Assembly: GCA_963556195.1 (NCBI GenBank)
Contig: OY744537.1
Coordinates: forward strand, 23,675,941 to 23,739,940
Direction: 5' to 3'
DNA length: 64,000 nucleotides
Source: Sepiola atlantica
Lineage: Eukaryota > Mollusca > Cephalopoda > Sepiida > Sepiolidae
This document shows, one piece after another, positions 1 through 11,544 of this stretch. Every line of letters starts with the position of its first letter. Position 1 is the stretch's first letter. The notes beneath the pieces were generated by a model. The model saw only the letters and a list, made by a program, of their open reading frames with translations. It was not told the DNA's origin and searched no databases. A program made the position numbers and the translations under genes.

Positions 1-1399
1 TGTTATTTTGTGTGTCACGCTTACATCAAAAGCAACGACCTTCCGAATCTTTGTATGCTACTCATGAATTGGAGCCAAATTTAATTTAATCTAAATCATT
101 TACAAAGTAAGGTTTAGTCGTCGAAATATTACCTTCACTAGAAATATTGTAAAGAAGTTTTGTAAATTGTTTCATGTATTGTTCATTTTTTTAAATAAAT
201 ATACTGACTTTTATCATATTTTATTCAAACATGTATAGGTTAGGAACAAGATAATTAGTTTTGTAAACATCATTTCGTGTAATTTACACAGGTCCCGCTA
301 GTTTTATATAAATATTTTAGTAATATATCTAGATAAATAGCCAGTGCTAACTCTAGCGAAGCATAATTTTTTTACCGTCATTTTTGACTGAAGATGTAAC
401 TAGTATTATAATAAAAGATAATAAAGAGAGAAAATGTCTATATAAAAATATTGATATATTGGAAAATCAAAAGAAATAAGAATAACAAATTTGGACACAG
501 ACCTTCTTAGTTGCACTTAATTGACCCCCCCCCCCCTTTACCCCCCCACACACCCACTCCGGTGAAATGTAGGTCCCACAACATAGAGACCACTTGTCTA
601 GACAATCTCCATAAGAGTCAAGCACTCCTATAAGGATCTTGCATTATATTCACTAAAATTCAGACTGCAACTGAAATAAAACTTCAAATCTTTCCTATAT
701 CACATGATTAAATTAAGCAATTATTTATCTTCTTATAGGCCACAACTGAACCGAAAAGAGTCATCACCCGCCTATCATACCTAATAACCAGTTGCACCTG
801 GAAAATAATATCTGCGCTCCACGTTTAAAGTATATTACTGCCAAGCTCAAAAAGAAGGTTATAATTATCAAGAAATTAATGTTGATGTTATTTATTTTCC
901 ATTAGTTTAATAATTAGTTTTAATTTTAAATTAAATATACTAGTTAGTGTCAGTGTAAAAAAATAAAAATGATTTTTTTTTTTTCTACGAGTAAGCACGA
1001 ATGTCATGCAGGTATTGATATTGACTTTTTACCTGCTGTACTCGGGATTATAATGATAGGCAAGATCAATAACTTCTTTTTTTTCCCTCATTCCAACATC
1101 TGTTGTCTCGGCAAATGTTACTACTCTTACACCCCCGCTAAAATAAAAAAAATATAAACCCATTTGACATTTCGAATAAAAAAAAAAATTCGAATGAAAA
1201 CAAAAAAAAAAATTAGCTAATAGTAGAATTTATCATTTTCAAAAAAAAAACTTATGAAGAGAAAAATACAAAGAAAAAAATGACATTGATAAAAGAAAAT
1301 GTTACATAATACCACTGAATACTATGATATAGGTATTTAGCATCATCTCATCTACGGTTGGGGGGGGGGGGTTGATCTTTTTCAAGAAGACTGGTACTG

Positions 1400-1560
1400 A
1401 GTAAACTCCCCAAAAATGTCACCATGGAATAATAAAATTCACAATTCTTAAGTGCAATCCAATCATATTTGGTACAAATAAACTTCAGTCCATGCCCGAC
1501 TTGTTCTTCAAGTTTTAGTAATGAATATCCAACAATCTTTCCATGGGGCTACCAGATCAG
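1400..1560 (+). repeat. Dispersed repeat, copy in inverted orientation to 2285-2435
   Basis: This segment matches the reverse complement of 2285-2435. Shared landmarks are the words ATGTCACC, GCAATCCAA.CATATTT and AATAAACTTCAGTC, followed by a GACTTGTTC word. The two arms are 0.7 kb apart and too diverged to be a recent duplication, so they are probably two copies of one old interspersed repeat. No coding potential is recognised. Confidence 0.5.
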
Positions 1561-2284
1561 GCTGTATGAAGATATCGGCTTCCTGACCAAAAATGCACCA
1601 AACATTGATGTTTTGTTTCTTTCCTATTTGCAAAACTCAATCATGTTCTACAAAATCCAAAACAAAAACAATTTCTCTCCCTCCCCTCCCCTCCCCTCCC
1701 CTTCCCCTTCAACCAAACACCATGAATAAATACTTGAACATATAAAGAATTTGAAGCATAAAAACTTTCACCAAAATCACCGGATTCGACATTAAATAAC
1801 CCGAAAAAGGGGTGATATGCCCCCGCCCCCCCAACGACACAAATAAATGAGATTCTCTCTCTGGTTTTAGCATTATCAAAACAATTACCCTTTTTCTTTC
1901 GCCGTTGGGGCAAAGGTCGTCTGCCTTAATGCCAACAAGCTTAGATGATTATCTGTCCAGTCAGCTTAGACCTCCGGCTTCGCCTGATTCAAGGCATATT
2001 ACTGATTCACCTGATCATATGTCTTTTGACTTTTTATTAGCATTTCGCTGATTAGAGATTTTGCTAAATTCTCGCCAAACATCTGGTCTGTATCCACCCA
2101 TTACACCGGCGATCAGGTTTGACAATATACATGGCTTTTCTTAGACAACCCGGCGCCTTAAACCAGTTTGTTTGAATAGCTGATTTCACGTCGAATATAT
2201 ACTAGTCTTATATCTCCACTTTGTCTCTATGCAAGGTCTAGCATCATCACTAAGATGCATACTAGCGCGTAACTAGGGTATCCG

Positions 2285-2435
2285 ATCCCCATAGGGCCCG
2301 GATACTTTATCACACTGAAACTTGGTGAACAAGTCAGATATAGACTGAAGTTTATTTTTGTCAAATATGGTTGGATTGCAGAAAGGATTGTAAATTTTCT
2401 TAACAATTTCATGGGTGACATTTTTTGTGGGTCAC
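2285..2435 (-). repeat. Dispersed repeat, inverted partner of 1400-1560
   Basis: The minus strand carries the same ordered words as 1400-1560. The DNA just to the right (2445-2790) weakly resembles 50990-51560 (shared CTTAACTAGGAGTTGCTTCT and a TATGTCACATG-type word), so a longer old repeat may run through here. Confidence 0.45.
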
Positions 2436-2939
2436 CCTATATATTTCTTTTTGAAGTCTACAGCGATTTTAACTTTCAATTTTATTTAACTAAATGGATC
2501 TCCAACTCCTTAACTAGGAGTTGCTTCTCAATTATCTTGATAGAGGGAACAAGAGGTCTTAGCTTATCATATTTCTCGGAACTTTACAGGGCGAATAGCT
2601 TAGCTAAAATTCTGTCAGAAACTGAATTTAATTTCAATCTTTAAATCATTTACGTCACATGGTTAAACTAACTCAACTACAACCTATTTTGCATATGGCA
2701 TTATAGCCGACCCTCGGTCCATCACCTATCAATCATCCAATACAAACAACTGCATCTGAAGAACTATCTCTCTTACAACATAAAGTTAGGATCGGAAATA
2801 TAAAAAGACGTGCTGAGATCACATGTTACTAAAGCGGTCTCTACCTCTTCAGCATTTAACTGTGACAGAACAAGACATGTCCAGTGGTCGCTCCTGACTG
2901 ATCACCACCACTCGATGCCAGGTGAGGTGTATGTGTGTG

Positions 2940-3175
2940 TGTATATATATATAGTCTCGGAAGTTTCTCAACCATTAAAACTATATAAAAAAATTTAAAA
3001 AACAAAAAAACTTATAGTCTCAAGTCTTCCAGTGGAAAAATCACTCATGTAAGTCAATTTATTTTTTACAGTTATTATATTAGTTAGTTTCTAACACTAT
3101 TTTAAGGGATCATCAGTTGTTTACCATGAAAAACTGTTTCGGGAATTTATATATATACATATTAACCCGCTTCCC
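2940..3175. repeat. Dispersed repeat R1 bounded by TA tracts, copy 1
   Basis: Flanked on both sides by (TA)n, this block shares a near-identical order of words with 37745-37985: GGAAGTTTCTCAACCATTAA, then a poly-A part, then CAGTGGAAAA.TCACTCATGTAAGT, then GGGATCATCAGTTGTTTACC and GGGAATTTATATATATA. It has no open frame. Boundaries at TA tracts suggest insertion into TA repeats or a mobile unit carrying them. Confidence 0.6.
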
Positions 3176-4696
3176 ATTGCAGCAATGTTAAATATTGTTA
3201 GTTTAATGTGTGTGGGGGGGGGGGGGGGGGAGGGGAACAGCTCTCCTGAGTGGGCACTCTGAAAGGCTACAAAAACAAAAATAGCTGAGAACAGACATCA
3301 GGTGACCAGCAATAAACCAAACCTCCTCCCAAATAAGGAGGTAATGACTGGCATCTCCTAGAACAGAGCCAGACCATACCTCATCCTAGCAAAGAAAATT
3401 CTGATGCTTCAAAACATGTGAGAGAATGATCTCAATCCATGTCAATGGTTCCTGAACGTCTTATGTTTATTTCGTTCCAGACAGATGCCGACCACATGGG
3501 ATACAATTAAAGATGGCTGAACAGCGGTGGCTGAGACGACGACAACACAATATCTACGATTCAAAAGTAGATTACTGCCAAGAAATATGACACAAATAGA
3601 AATGCGTCACAAGTGCATTGCAAGTTCAAAAGATTTTAATTTAATGTTTCCAGAGAAATAGAGAGAAAAAAAGTATATGTTTAGAAAAGATAGCAAGAAA
3701 GAATTGTGACCATATAAAAAATGGGTTTAATAAGACAAAAACTTTGAATTAAAAATGTTTTTAGATTAAATAAAAATTCTAAAAATTACATAAACAATCT
3801 TATAATTATTTGGCAAAAGTTTGTCTGCTCGACAATGCATCAAAAAATATGAAAACTCCTTGACAAAATTCTATGAAATTTTCTATAGATGTATCTTAAA
3901 TCCTGAGTGTGTTTTAGACATGTGAACTTTTGAAAAACTTCCGCTATCCATAGTTTTTCTACCAAAGAAGTATTTTATGCATATTATTATTTTTTTTTTT
4001 AATTAACCCCCTAAATACTTTTATATTGAAAGTGGGAACAAGAAATTTTAATTTTTTAGATTATAATTTAGTACACTCCAGTTAGGGAGAGTATTTTTTT
4101 AGTTTACATAATTTTCATCAGGCATTTATAAGGCTTACATGGATTACTTATTTCGAGACTAACTAAAAATAAATGAGAAAATATCTTGGCAAAGTTTTAT
4201 AGCTAAAATTGCAATACAGTCTTTTCTTTTTTAATGTTTCCTTTTTTTAAACTATAAACAAGAAAAATTAACTTCCGCTTTACAAAATAAAATTAAATTT
4301 TGGCACAATTCCTATGAATAACCACAACTTGCATTTAGTTTAATGAAATGACAGCCGACTCAATTTAATGCTATAACATGATTATTGCTTGTCCTTGAAT
4401 TGTAGCAAAACAAATTTTCTTTTGAAATGAAAATAAAAAATAAGAACATAACAGGACATGTTTCTTCTTTTCCTAATCAGAGTTTTTATAGGATTATCAT
4501 AAGTATAAAACAGCGCTAGTTTCTTTTTGCATATATTTCCTCAAAACAAGAGATTACGTAAGGATTATTGAAAAACCAGTAGAAGGTCTTAAAAAAAAAA
4601 AAAAAAAAAATTATATATATAAGAAATTGATGACATAATATACCTCTTTCACTCACACATACCCTGTTGAAGATTATCATAAATATAATGAATGTG

Positions 4697-4950
4697 GTAG
4701 TTAGACATAATGCAATGGTAAGAGTGTTTGCTAATGGGCCGGGAAACCAGGATTCAATACTCGGTAGAGTCATACCAAAGACCTAAAAAAAAAAAAAAAA
4801 TGGTTGTTGATACTCCCTTACTAAACACTGAGCCGTATAAAGGAGAGGATCAAGGCTAAGTGAAGTAATCCTGAGAAAAGAGTGGCGTCCTCCCCTACAC
4901 CCCGGTGTAGTATATAATGAAAAGGAAGACTTAGAGTTGCCCTCAACTAT
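4697..4950 (+). mobile_element. tRNA-derived SINE (family A), plus-strand copy
   Basis: The head has pol III promoter-like words: an A-box-like TGCAATGGTAAGAGTGT near 4711 and a B-box-like GGATTCAATAC near 4750. A body with AGAAAAGAGTGGCG and TCCTCCCCTACACC follows, interrupted by a 17-base A-run near 4783. The same order is found on the minus strand at 54238-54475, which supports a SINE family. I see no clear target duplication. Octopus tRNA-derived SINEs are known, but I cannot assign this copy to a named one. Confidence 0.65.
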
Positions 4951-5010
4951 GGTCAACCACTTCGCTTTTATTTAGGAATTAAATGTATTTCAATTTCAAT
5001 GTAACCAGAA

Positions 5011-5094
5011 ATTGAACATGTTACCTCTGATCCACCAAATTGAACATGTTACCTCTGATCCACCAAATTGAACATGTTACCTCTGATCCACCAA
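5011..5094. repeat. 28-bp tandem repeat, three copies
   Basis: Three perfect head-to-tail 28-bp units, each beginning ATTGAACATGTTACCTCTGA, fill 5011-5038, 5039-5066 and 5067-5094. Identity between units points to a recent duplication. Confidence 0.9.
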
Positions 5095-5269
5095 ATGCTC
5101 ATCTATCAAAGCATTCAGCATTCCTATTTTGAGATGTGATATTGAAGGCTCTTAGGTTCTGCCATTCTATAATTGCTTGGAGTTATCTGTAAGAATTCAC
5201 TGGCAGAGCCAGATATTTTCTTTCATGATCTGTGTTCGAATAAAAACATTCAAATTATCCTCTTCCTAC

Positions 5270-5720
5270 GGTCTCAGTCTTGGAGGTGTTGCTGTACTTG
5301 AAAGAAAAGATCTATTAGAATGACTACCCAATAATTCCTCCATATTCCGTGCAGAAAGTATAGCTATCAACCTTGCAATAGACAATATTACCAACCAACG
5401 GCAATCGTGCAACATCTTAAATTTTTACTCCAAATCACCCTAAGAAGAAAAAACGACAATAATCGTAAAACTAGTAAATAAAAAACTAAAAACATCGATT
5501 GAATTCCAAGGAATATTGGCATTCATGGAAACAAAAAAGCAGGTATAGCCACTAAAAAAGCCCTATAATTTCATCTTATAGGTCTCTTTTCAGTCTTGAG
5601 AGACAATGGATACCTACTGTAAGGGTGCCTGCTCGGCTAATCTATAGTGAAGCAATGTTTGCGCAATCTCCAATCCCACCTCTCCTGAATCGGCATTGCT
5701 CAGATCCAGTGGCAAAGAGA
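5270..5720 (+). pseudogene. LINE RNase H domain relic
   Basis: In one frame the words SSIFRAESIAINLAID and, about 150 bases on, IPRNIGIHGNKKAGIATKKA are readable. These match the second and last conserved blocks of the RNase H domain carried by I-, Loa- and Jockey-type non-LTR retrotransposons (the E of xxFxAE; the final block usually ends GNExAD, here GNKKAG, so the last acidic residue is lost). The region between is frameshifted and contains stops. No start, no reverse transcriptase part and no 3' tail is visible. It is a dead fragment of a LINE; clade is uncertain. Confidence 0.65.
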
Positions 5721-5831
5721 AGTTCAAGACAACTGGAAGCAAAGTAGGGATAAGCAGAAATCGACTGATGTCATTTCAGAGTTTTCATCTATTAGACTAG
5801 TTGCATATCTCGTCTACTGTTATTTCATCCA

Positions 5832-6209
5832 ATTTTGGCCAAGATCAAAGTGTAGTATCTGTTCCGATGGATACGGCACCCCATAGACTGGTATTGTTTT
5901 GGCCTTCGGGGCTTGATTTACGCCGTTCTACGAGTCTGTCCTGTGCAGTTCTAGGAGGTCCACCCTCCCAGGCTTTGCCTCCCCTCTTTGGGGAGGAGTA
6001 AGTTTATTACTTACTGCCTGAGGCGCCCCTACCGGGGAATGCTGACGGGGCTGCCCAGGCAATTTTTTTAATGGCCAGAGTTCTCACCTTCTCGGGCGCT
6101 GGCTTTTCAAGCCCCACTTTCCCGACCCGACCTTGGGTCACATCTTACCTTGTGGGAGTAAGATAAAACTGGCCTTGTGCCTAACCTCCTGGAGAGGAGG
6201 TAAATAAAT
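5832..6209 (+). mobile_element. U2 snRNA-headed SINE, complete copy with target duplication
   Basis: The 5' end reads TTTTGGCCAAGATCAAAG then GTGTAGTATCTGTTCC, which matches the 5' region of U2 spliceosomal RNA (TTTTGGCTAAGATCA, GTGTAGTATCTGTTC). A GC-rich body follows with a strong hairpin (CCTCCCCTCTTTGGGGAGG, 5967-5985) and a terminal hairpin (CCTCCTGGAGAGGAGG). It ends TAAATAAAT. The element is flanked by a 16-bp direct repeat, ACTGTTATTT[C/A]ATCCA (5816-5831 and 6210-6225), with one mismatch, as left by LINE-mediated retroposition. A second copy lies at 23765-24136. The open frame across 5801-6001 is an accident of GC-rich sequence. Confidence 0.8.
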
Positions 6210-6227
6210 ACTGTTATTTAATCCATA

Positions 6228-6370
6228 GCTGGAGGGAGGATATATGGATTCATACTTTTCCCAAGGGTATCACTCAGTAAAAATAATACAGAAGCACAGA
6301 TAGAACTTGACCCTGGCATGTCGAGCCCACAGCCCATGCTTGTAACCATTGCACCACACCATTTAATATA
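6228..6370 (-). mobile_element. tRNA-related SINE (family B), minus-strand copy
   Basis: Read on the minus strand, it starts TGGTGTGGTGCAATGGTTAC (A-box-like), then a GGGTCAAGTTCTATC B-box-like word, then the family tail GATACCCTTGGGAAAAGTAT and GAATCCATATATCCTCCC. The same order occurs at 16790-17100 (minus) and 52380-52640 (plus). It abuts the target duplication of the U2-headed SINE, so that element probably inserted into or next to this one. Confidence 0.6.
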
Positions 6371-6829
6371 GATTCAAATACCATACACAAACCTAAAACC
6401 AAACATAATGCAATTTCATCATAGACAAATGACAGGAACAATGGCATGACAGTCAAAATAAGAACGTTTACAATATCCAACCATCTATTGAAGAGTTCCC
6501 CACCTAGAAGCCATAGAAAAGCAGGAAAAAAAAAAGAAATCATTGCATGCATTCCTTTTTACTTAAAAATGAAAACCTCCTTACTTGCATGAAATATCAA
6601 TTATGCCTTACAACGAAACATATCTTCATAAAGTGCAACAAGTGTAACCAAATCTATTGAAAATATTACCAAGCGAATAATATGAAACACATTTGTAAAA
6701 AGACTGAGCGAAATAAGATCTTTAAAAGTTTGTTAAAAGAAAGAAAAAGCAAAAAGAATTTTAGTTATAAATCAGGTATGGCAAAGCACATTTGCAGTCC
6801 GCATAGAAGAAACTGTATTTGTCTTTTAT

Positions 6830-7352
6830 CATATACTAATGAGTCAACACTTACCAAGGCCAAAAGCCATTCGAGAATCACGGTTAACGAGATTGTCAGT
6901 TGGATGATGAAACAGTACCACAAGAGGATTGAAAACGATGGAGGAGATGGCCAAAGTTTGATTTACTTAGGAGGACGGCCCAACAGGTATTTGTTGATAA
7001 TGGACTTAAAGACGACCATGATTTAATCTGCATGAAGACAGTTCAGCGGTAATGGATTCCACAGATGGGAAGTTCTTGGAAAGAAACACTGTTCATGGAA
7101 ATGCCGTTTGGTTTTAAGTACACAGATAAAGAAAGAGAAGTTCTTTGCAGTGGTGGTAGCCAGACGAGTGCTTGCTGTGAATGCTTTACAGGGAAGAACC
7201 AGAGATTGGAGCTCAATCGAAATTGAAATAGCATGGAAATAAGGATAGAACAGAGAAAGAATAGCAACGTCTCTCTTGTGAGAAAGAGGATGTAGGGAAA
7301 AGAAGAGATCATCTCTCATAGATTGTGAATTCGATTTTGCACTGTTTGTCAT
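6830..7352 (-). pseudogene. LINE reverse-transcriptase C-terminal end and 3' UTR
   Basis: The minus strand from 7352 down reads through LSHKRDVAILSLFYPYFH and ends with CFFPRTSHLWNPLP. These are typical of the last 100 residues of CR1/L2-type LINE ORF2 proteins (the HRRDVASLxLFY and FFPRTxxLWNSLP blocks). A frame change near 7025 is followed by VFKSIINKYLLGRPPK and a stop. Beyond it, 6830-6970 matches 57110-57250 and more weakly 17205-17320, so it is probably the shared 3' untranslated end. The reverse transcriptase core is absent: a 5'-truncated dead copy. Confidence 0.7.
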
Positions 7353-7805
7353 TTCACGGACAACATGAGTCTTTATAATTTAAACTGGATAAATGTGCAT
7401 CGTTCACTTAAAAACGGTGTGCTTTTCTTTATTCAGAACGTTTCTTTGCACTTAAAAACTATATATCAAATTTTATCGATTTCAAAAGCACAAAAGACCA
7501 TAATGCATCGGTAAGGGAAGAGTAGCCAAAATTACACGTTTCTCCCCCACCCCCACTGAATAAAAATTTCAGAAAACTCCATAAATGTCACAATCGGCTA
7601 TTCATTAGCAAACTCAACCGACCACATTATTGCAAGTTTATAGGACGATCATAGTTAAATTCAAAAAAAAAAAAAATTTCCAAGTACTTTAAGAAAAATA
7701 ATTTTTTTTTTTGGTTTTAAATAAAAAAGTAATTTGTTCTCTACAAAGTAAAAACTGTGAAAATGAATTAGAATAATTAAAAATATATTTTTTGAAAAAA
7801 AATGA

Positions 7806-8388
7806 CATCGTTTTTTTGGGGGTGCTTAGATCAGCGCTCTGGGCTGCTCATATTGGATCAGTAAAAACCGGTAACGAGTAATGACACCGGCCAAAAGATG
7901 ATCACACAAAATCAAAATCTAGTTCCTGAAACCGAAACAAAACCAAAGAACAGAAAACGGAAAAAAACACTGATTTAAATTGATACAATTTATTTATTTT
8001 TATTGATATATTTCTTTGCAAATTGTTGCTTGTTAATGTTATTTTTATTTTTTGTAATCATCATTTTCTAGTGTTATTTTTTTTGATCTTCCAGTCACTG
8101 ATTATTTATTTTACTTGGATAGTTTATTTGGATTTTTTATAAAAAATAAAAAATAAATTAAAATAAAATGATAAGCAACAATTTACACACAAAAATATAT
8201 ACAACGTAAATATATCAGAAAAAAAAAAAAAAAATTTTTTTTCATATTTCTGTTGTTTTAGGAACCAGACTTGAATTTTGTAAGGTCATAGTTCAACTGT
8301 TATCTTAAGTCATTATCGGATTTTTTTTACCTAGACAATATGGGCAGCCATGGGGGCTGATCTATATAAGTACCATTTTTTTTTTAAG
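7806..8388. mobile_element. Foldback element 1 (long inverted repeat)
   Basis: The left arm (TGCTTAGATCAGCGCT, GGGCTGCTCATATTGGATCA) recurs reverse-complemented at the right (GACAATATGGGCAGCC, GGGGCTGATCTATATAAGTA). Inner words also pair: CTAGTTCCTGAAACCGAAAC with TTGTTTTAGGAACCAGACTT, and TTGCAAATTGTTGCTTGTTA with ATAAGCAACAATTTACACAC. Arms are about 250 bp and moderately diverged. No transposase frame is visible, so this is a non-autonomous foldback or palindromic MITE. Confidence 0.65.
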
Positions 8389-8611
8389 TGGAGAATAACT
8401 GTAGTTGTTAAATGAAATTTGATCTTACTAATAAGTTTTCGTTTCATCTACCTACCCCCCCCCCCCCCACCTTCCACAGAGGTTCTCTGACTTTTATGCC
8501 CTGGTAATAATAGGCTTGTAAATAAATACTTTGACACATTTACAATTCTGGCATTTTTTGTAAAACATGGATTGACCCTGCATTACTTATTTAGGGGATG
8601 AAACATAATAT

Positions 8612-9135
8612 TGGTAAACATTATTATTGGCTACATTATTTTAAAGGAAATACAATTGGGCAATTAGTCAAAAACAATTTATTTTGCTTTACCTACTCAT
8701 CTGTGACCTATTTGCGTTAAAAATGTTGAATATTTGATATAAAGTAAAAGCATTTTAAGTTGTAAATATTGGTTGTGAATAAAGTAATCAGTGGCAGACA
8801 TTTCGCTTTTTTCAGGAAGTAAGGTACCAGCTAGGATACTACTTTAATTCCAGCCATTAAATCAAGAGGATTATTTGATATGGCAGGGCGAATTTCCGGT
8901 TCAGCTAAGTACTTCACTTTTTAAAACAAACAAACAAGATAGCTAATTACTTTAATCATAACCAATATTTACGGCAACTTAAAATGCTTATATTTTATAT
9001 CAAATATTAAAAAAAAATTTTAACACAAGTAGGTCACAAATGAGTAGGTAAACCAAAATAAATTGTTATTGACTAATTTACCAACTGTACTTACTTTAAA
9101 ATAATTTATGTCACCAATAGTAACATTTACCACAT
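8612..9135. mobile_element. Foldback element 2 (long inverted repeat)
   Basis: The left arm 8612-8800 and right arm 8945-9135 are reverse complements at roughly 80-85 % by eye. Paired words include TTGCTTTACCTACTCATCTG with AATGAGTAGGTAAACCAAAA, and AGCATTTTAAGTTG with CAACTTAAAATGCT. A loop of about 140 bp lies between. There is no open frame of note. It sits 220 bp from foldback 1 and 150 bp from foldback 3. Confidence 0.7.
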
Positions 9136-9285
9136 AATTTACAATAAATAAAAACAGAAATCATAAAAGACCCAGATGTTTACAAATGTAGCAATTGTTG
9201 CAATTTGATAAAATTATTATTTTCTCGTAAACTTCTGTCATGTTTGGGAATTTTTTTAGATGAGTATTGATTATATGTATTATTC

Positions 9286-9650
9286 TCACAACGTTTCAAT
9301 CGATGTAACCTCCGACCTTCTTCAGGTGCATCTTGTTGAACTTTGAAATCTGTACGGAATTTCGAACAGAACCCTTTTATCAACGTGGGTAGCTTTGTTC
9401 TCGTTCAGTCAGCCATGACCGGGTAGAAGTCTTTAGTAATTCGTAATTGTATTCTCTTGTATCGCCCGTACTGAGGATTGAACCTTCAACCTCCAGAAGA
9501 CAGTGATTATTACTTAGCACGTGGAATGAGAGCAAGCTACTGGCTTAAATGAAGAAATTCCGTACAGAGTCAGGAGTTCGACCAGACACACCTGAACAAG
9601 ATAGGTTACATTGACCGAAATGTTGTCAGATTAACATCAAAATAATCCAA
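9286..9650. mobile_element. Foldback element 3 with tRNA-like core
   Basis: Ends are inverted copies: CAACGTTTCAATCGATGTAA at the left, GGTTACATTGACCGAAATGT at the right; inside them TCTGTACGGAATTTCGAA pairs with AAATTCCGTACAGAG. On the minus strand the middle carries a B-box-like GGTTCAATCC next to CAGTACGGGCGATACAAG, suggesting that a tRNA-type SINE took part in its origin. Related elements are at 12118-12600 and 41880-42165. Confidence 0.65.
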
Positions 9651-9711
9651 ATCTTGTGTACAAATCAATCGTTTTCTCTTAAAATCTATTTGCTTCAAAG
9701 ACAGGGTTTCA

Positions 9712-9965
9712 AAGTCATCATCATCGTTATTATATTCGGTTTAACATCAATTTTACATGCTGGCATGTGTTTGACGGCTTTAAAAATTGATTTCCAAACT
9801 AACCCATCAATGGACAGATTTTTAATTATCCCTCTTTCTCAAGTCCATTCTTATCACTTTCTCCCATATTTTTCCCCCCCTTCCCCGGCCAACTGACTGC
9901 TACCTCAACTGTTCTCCACCCCTAACCTAAGAACTCTCATTCATTCAAAGTCTATATATTGAACA
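9712..9965 (-). pseudogene. RTE-like LINE 3' end
   Basis: Minus-strand fragment of the same LINE family as 17727-18131, 34605-34905 and 49450-49960. It ends in the family terminus TTAAACCGAATATAATAACG followed by a short ATG-rich tail, as RTE-type LINEs do. The coding part (the RGRPRKTWEE block of better copies) is badly eroded here. It is 5'-truncated near 9965. Confidence 0.6.
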
Positions 9966-10399
9966 CATGTATAAGGATTCGATATATTTTGATATTTCGT
10001 TCCGAGACGGTAGGGCTGGTTGATTTGTCGTTTTTGTTTTTGTTTTCAGAAAATCAACATAAGTTTGCTGGTGAAAGCTCAGTAATATGGTTTCAGAATA
10101 TGTTTAGGAGGGGGAGGGGGTCTATCTCTAATATTCTAGTAGGAGTTTGTGCCATTTCTGCACGAATCTGGTTCTTGTTGACCTTCACTGTATTAATATT
10201 ATAGTATTATAGTATTTTAACATAACCAGCTCGGGTCCACATGATGTAAGTTTTGTAGCTGTTTATTGTGTAGTTTATAACTTCTAGACACACACAATAA
10301 ACACATTGTGACTTTATATAATAAAGTGAATGCCCACATGTGTAAAACAAGTTTTAAATTAGCCATTGAACAAGAACAAGACCCTGGACTCCCTGCTGT

Positions 10400-10985
10400 G
10401 CAGCAGTACAGACGTCACAGCCTGCTGTATACATGGCAATGTAGCATTTCATTCATTACATAAACTCTGGAGCCGACGAACCAAGATCCCGTTGAAGACT
10501 AGACTGTCTCTATAACGCATACTGCGTGTCCATCATGCTCTACAATAGCAACAGCTGGGCAATAACAAAAGCCATGCTTGACAAGCTGGATGCGTGCCAC
10601 CGCAAACACCTCCGTCACAGGTCACTGCTGGCCGAAAAAACTTATCAGCAACAAGGCACTATACGAGCTGTGCAACGAAAAAACCCTCTCCACAAAGACC
10701 ATCTTTGTTCAGCGACCTATGTTAGGCCATGTCCTACGAATGGACCCTGACACTCCTGCATAGAGGGCAATAGACTTTGCCGTTATTGGCTCGCAAGCCT
10801 ACCAACCGCGACTAGGACGGCACTGCACAAATCTGCTGGACACACTACGTGCTGACCTCAAGCAGGCGGGACTAGAACCACTACGTACAGCGAAACAATT
10901 TCATTGTCTACGACAACTTGCGCATGACAAGGCCAGATGGCCTGGGACTAGCATGGAGGACTGATTGCAGCTATGGGATGTCATT
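10400..10985 (+). pseudogene. LINE reverse-transcriptase C-terminal relic
   Basis: Across frames the plus strand shows MLYNSNSWAITKAMLDKLDA, then a HRKHLRH word, then PMLGHVLRMDPDTPA, and after a stop a block with LLDTLRADLKQAGL. This order (LLYGSETW, then a HxRxLR block, GHVxRM, NLLDTLRxDL) is the standard C-terminal end of RTE/Jockey-like LINE ORF2. There is at least one frameshift (near 10630) and one stop (10761). It is a 5'-truncated dead copy. Its family differs from the minus-strand RTE-like copies. Confidence 0.7.
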
Positions 10986-10989
10986 TGAC

Positions 10990-11540
10990 TACCGTAACCG
11001 CAGAACACAGTTATTAATAATAATAAAAATAATTGAACACCTAGTGAAGCACTGCTAACTTCACGATGCTCTTACACAGGCAGAAAACATTGCCTCAAAC
11101 AGTCTTTGTAGTGATTGGAAAATTTAAATAAATATAAATACGGTATAAGTTTTACAATGTAGCAACCAATTATGAAACTTTGATTATAATTATGCTCGGG
11201 GTTTCACAATCATCTAAAATTAAGTTTTGAAAAATAATAAGTGCCGCTTCAAAAGATGCTGAATTTTCTGGCAAAATATTGATGCAATAATTTCGTTTTT
11301 TTTATATTTTATGTTCAATAAAACTAAAAAGGAAATTACTTTGAGAAAATGCGTGATGATTAAATTATCTCTAATGGAATAAATTACAGCTTTTAAAAAA
11401 CTATTATTAATTTTTTTAAATTAGTCATAAAATTAGATATAATTTCATTTTATTGCAATTCAAATGAGATTAAAGATATTTCTTTAAGAAAATATTTTTA
11501 ACTGAAGATTTTTTTTTTTCTCATAAATAATAAAAATAAT
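10990..11540. other. AT-rich spacer
   Basis: T- and A-rich DNA with no recognisable gene, hairpin or dispersed repeat beyond short homopolymers. Confidence 0.5.
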
Positions 11541-11544
11541 AATT

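Larger units (their letters stand above)
1..4690. other. AT-rich DNA without a recognisable gene
   Basis: No exon-like open frame or RNA gene is visible. The stretch holds homopolymer tracts (C-run near 527-537, G-runs near 1361 and 3217-3230, A- and T-runs), CT-rich DNA near 1675-1710 and old dispersed repeats listed separately. The short open frames here are AT-rich and resemble nothing I know. Confidence 0.6.

Noticed and set aside
3030..3120. Hammerhead in repeat R1 (minus strand CTGATGATCCC ... GAAAC)
   Set aside because: The intervening sequence does not form stem II and no cleavage site follows.
5801..6001. 66-codon protein
   Set aside because: It overlaps the start of the U2-headed SINE and its target duplication.
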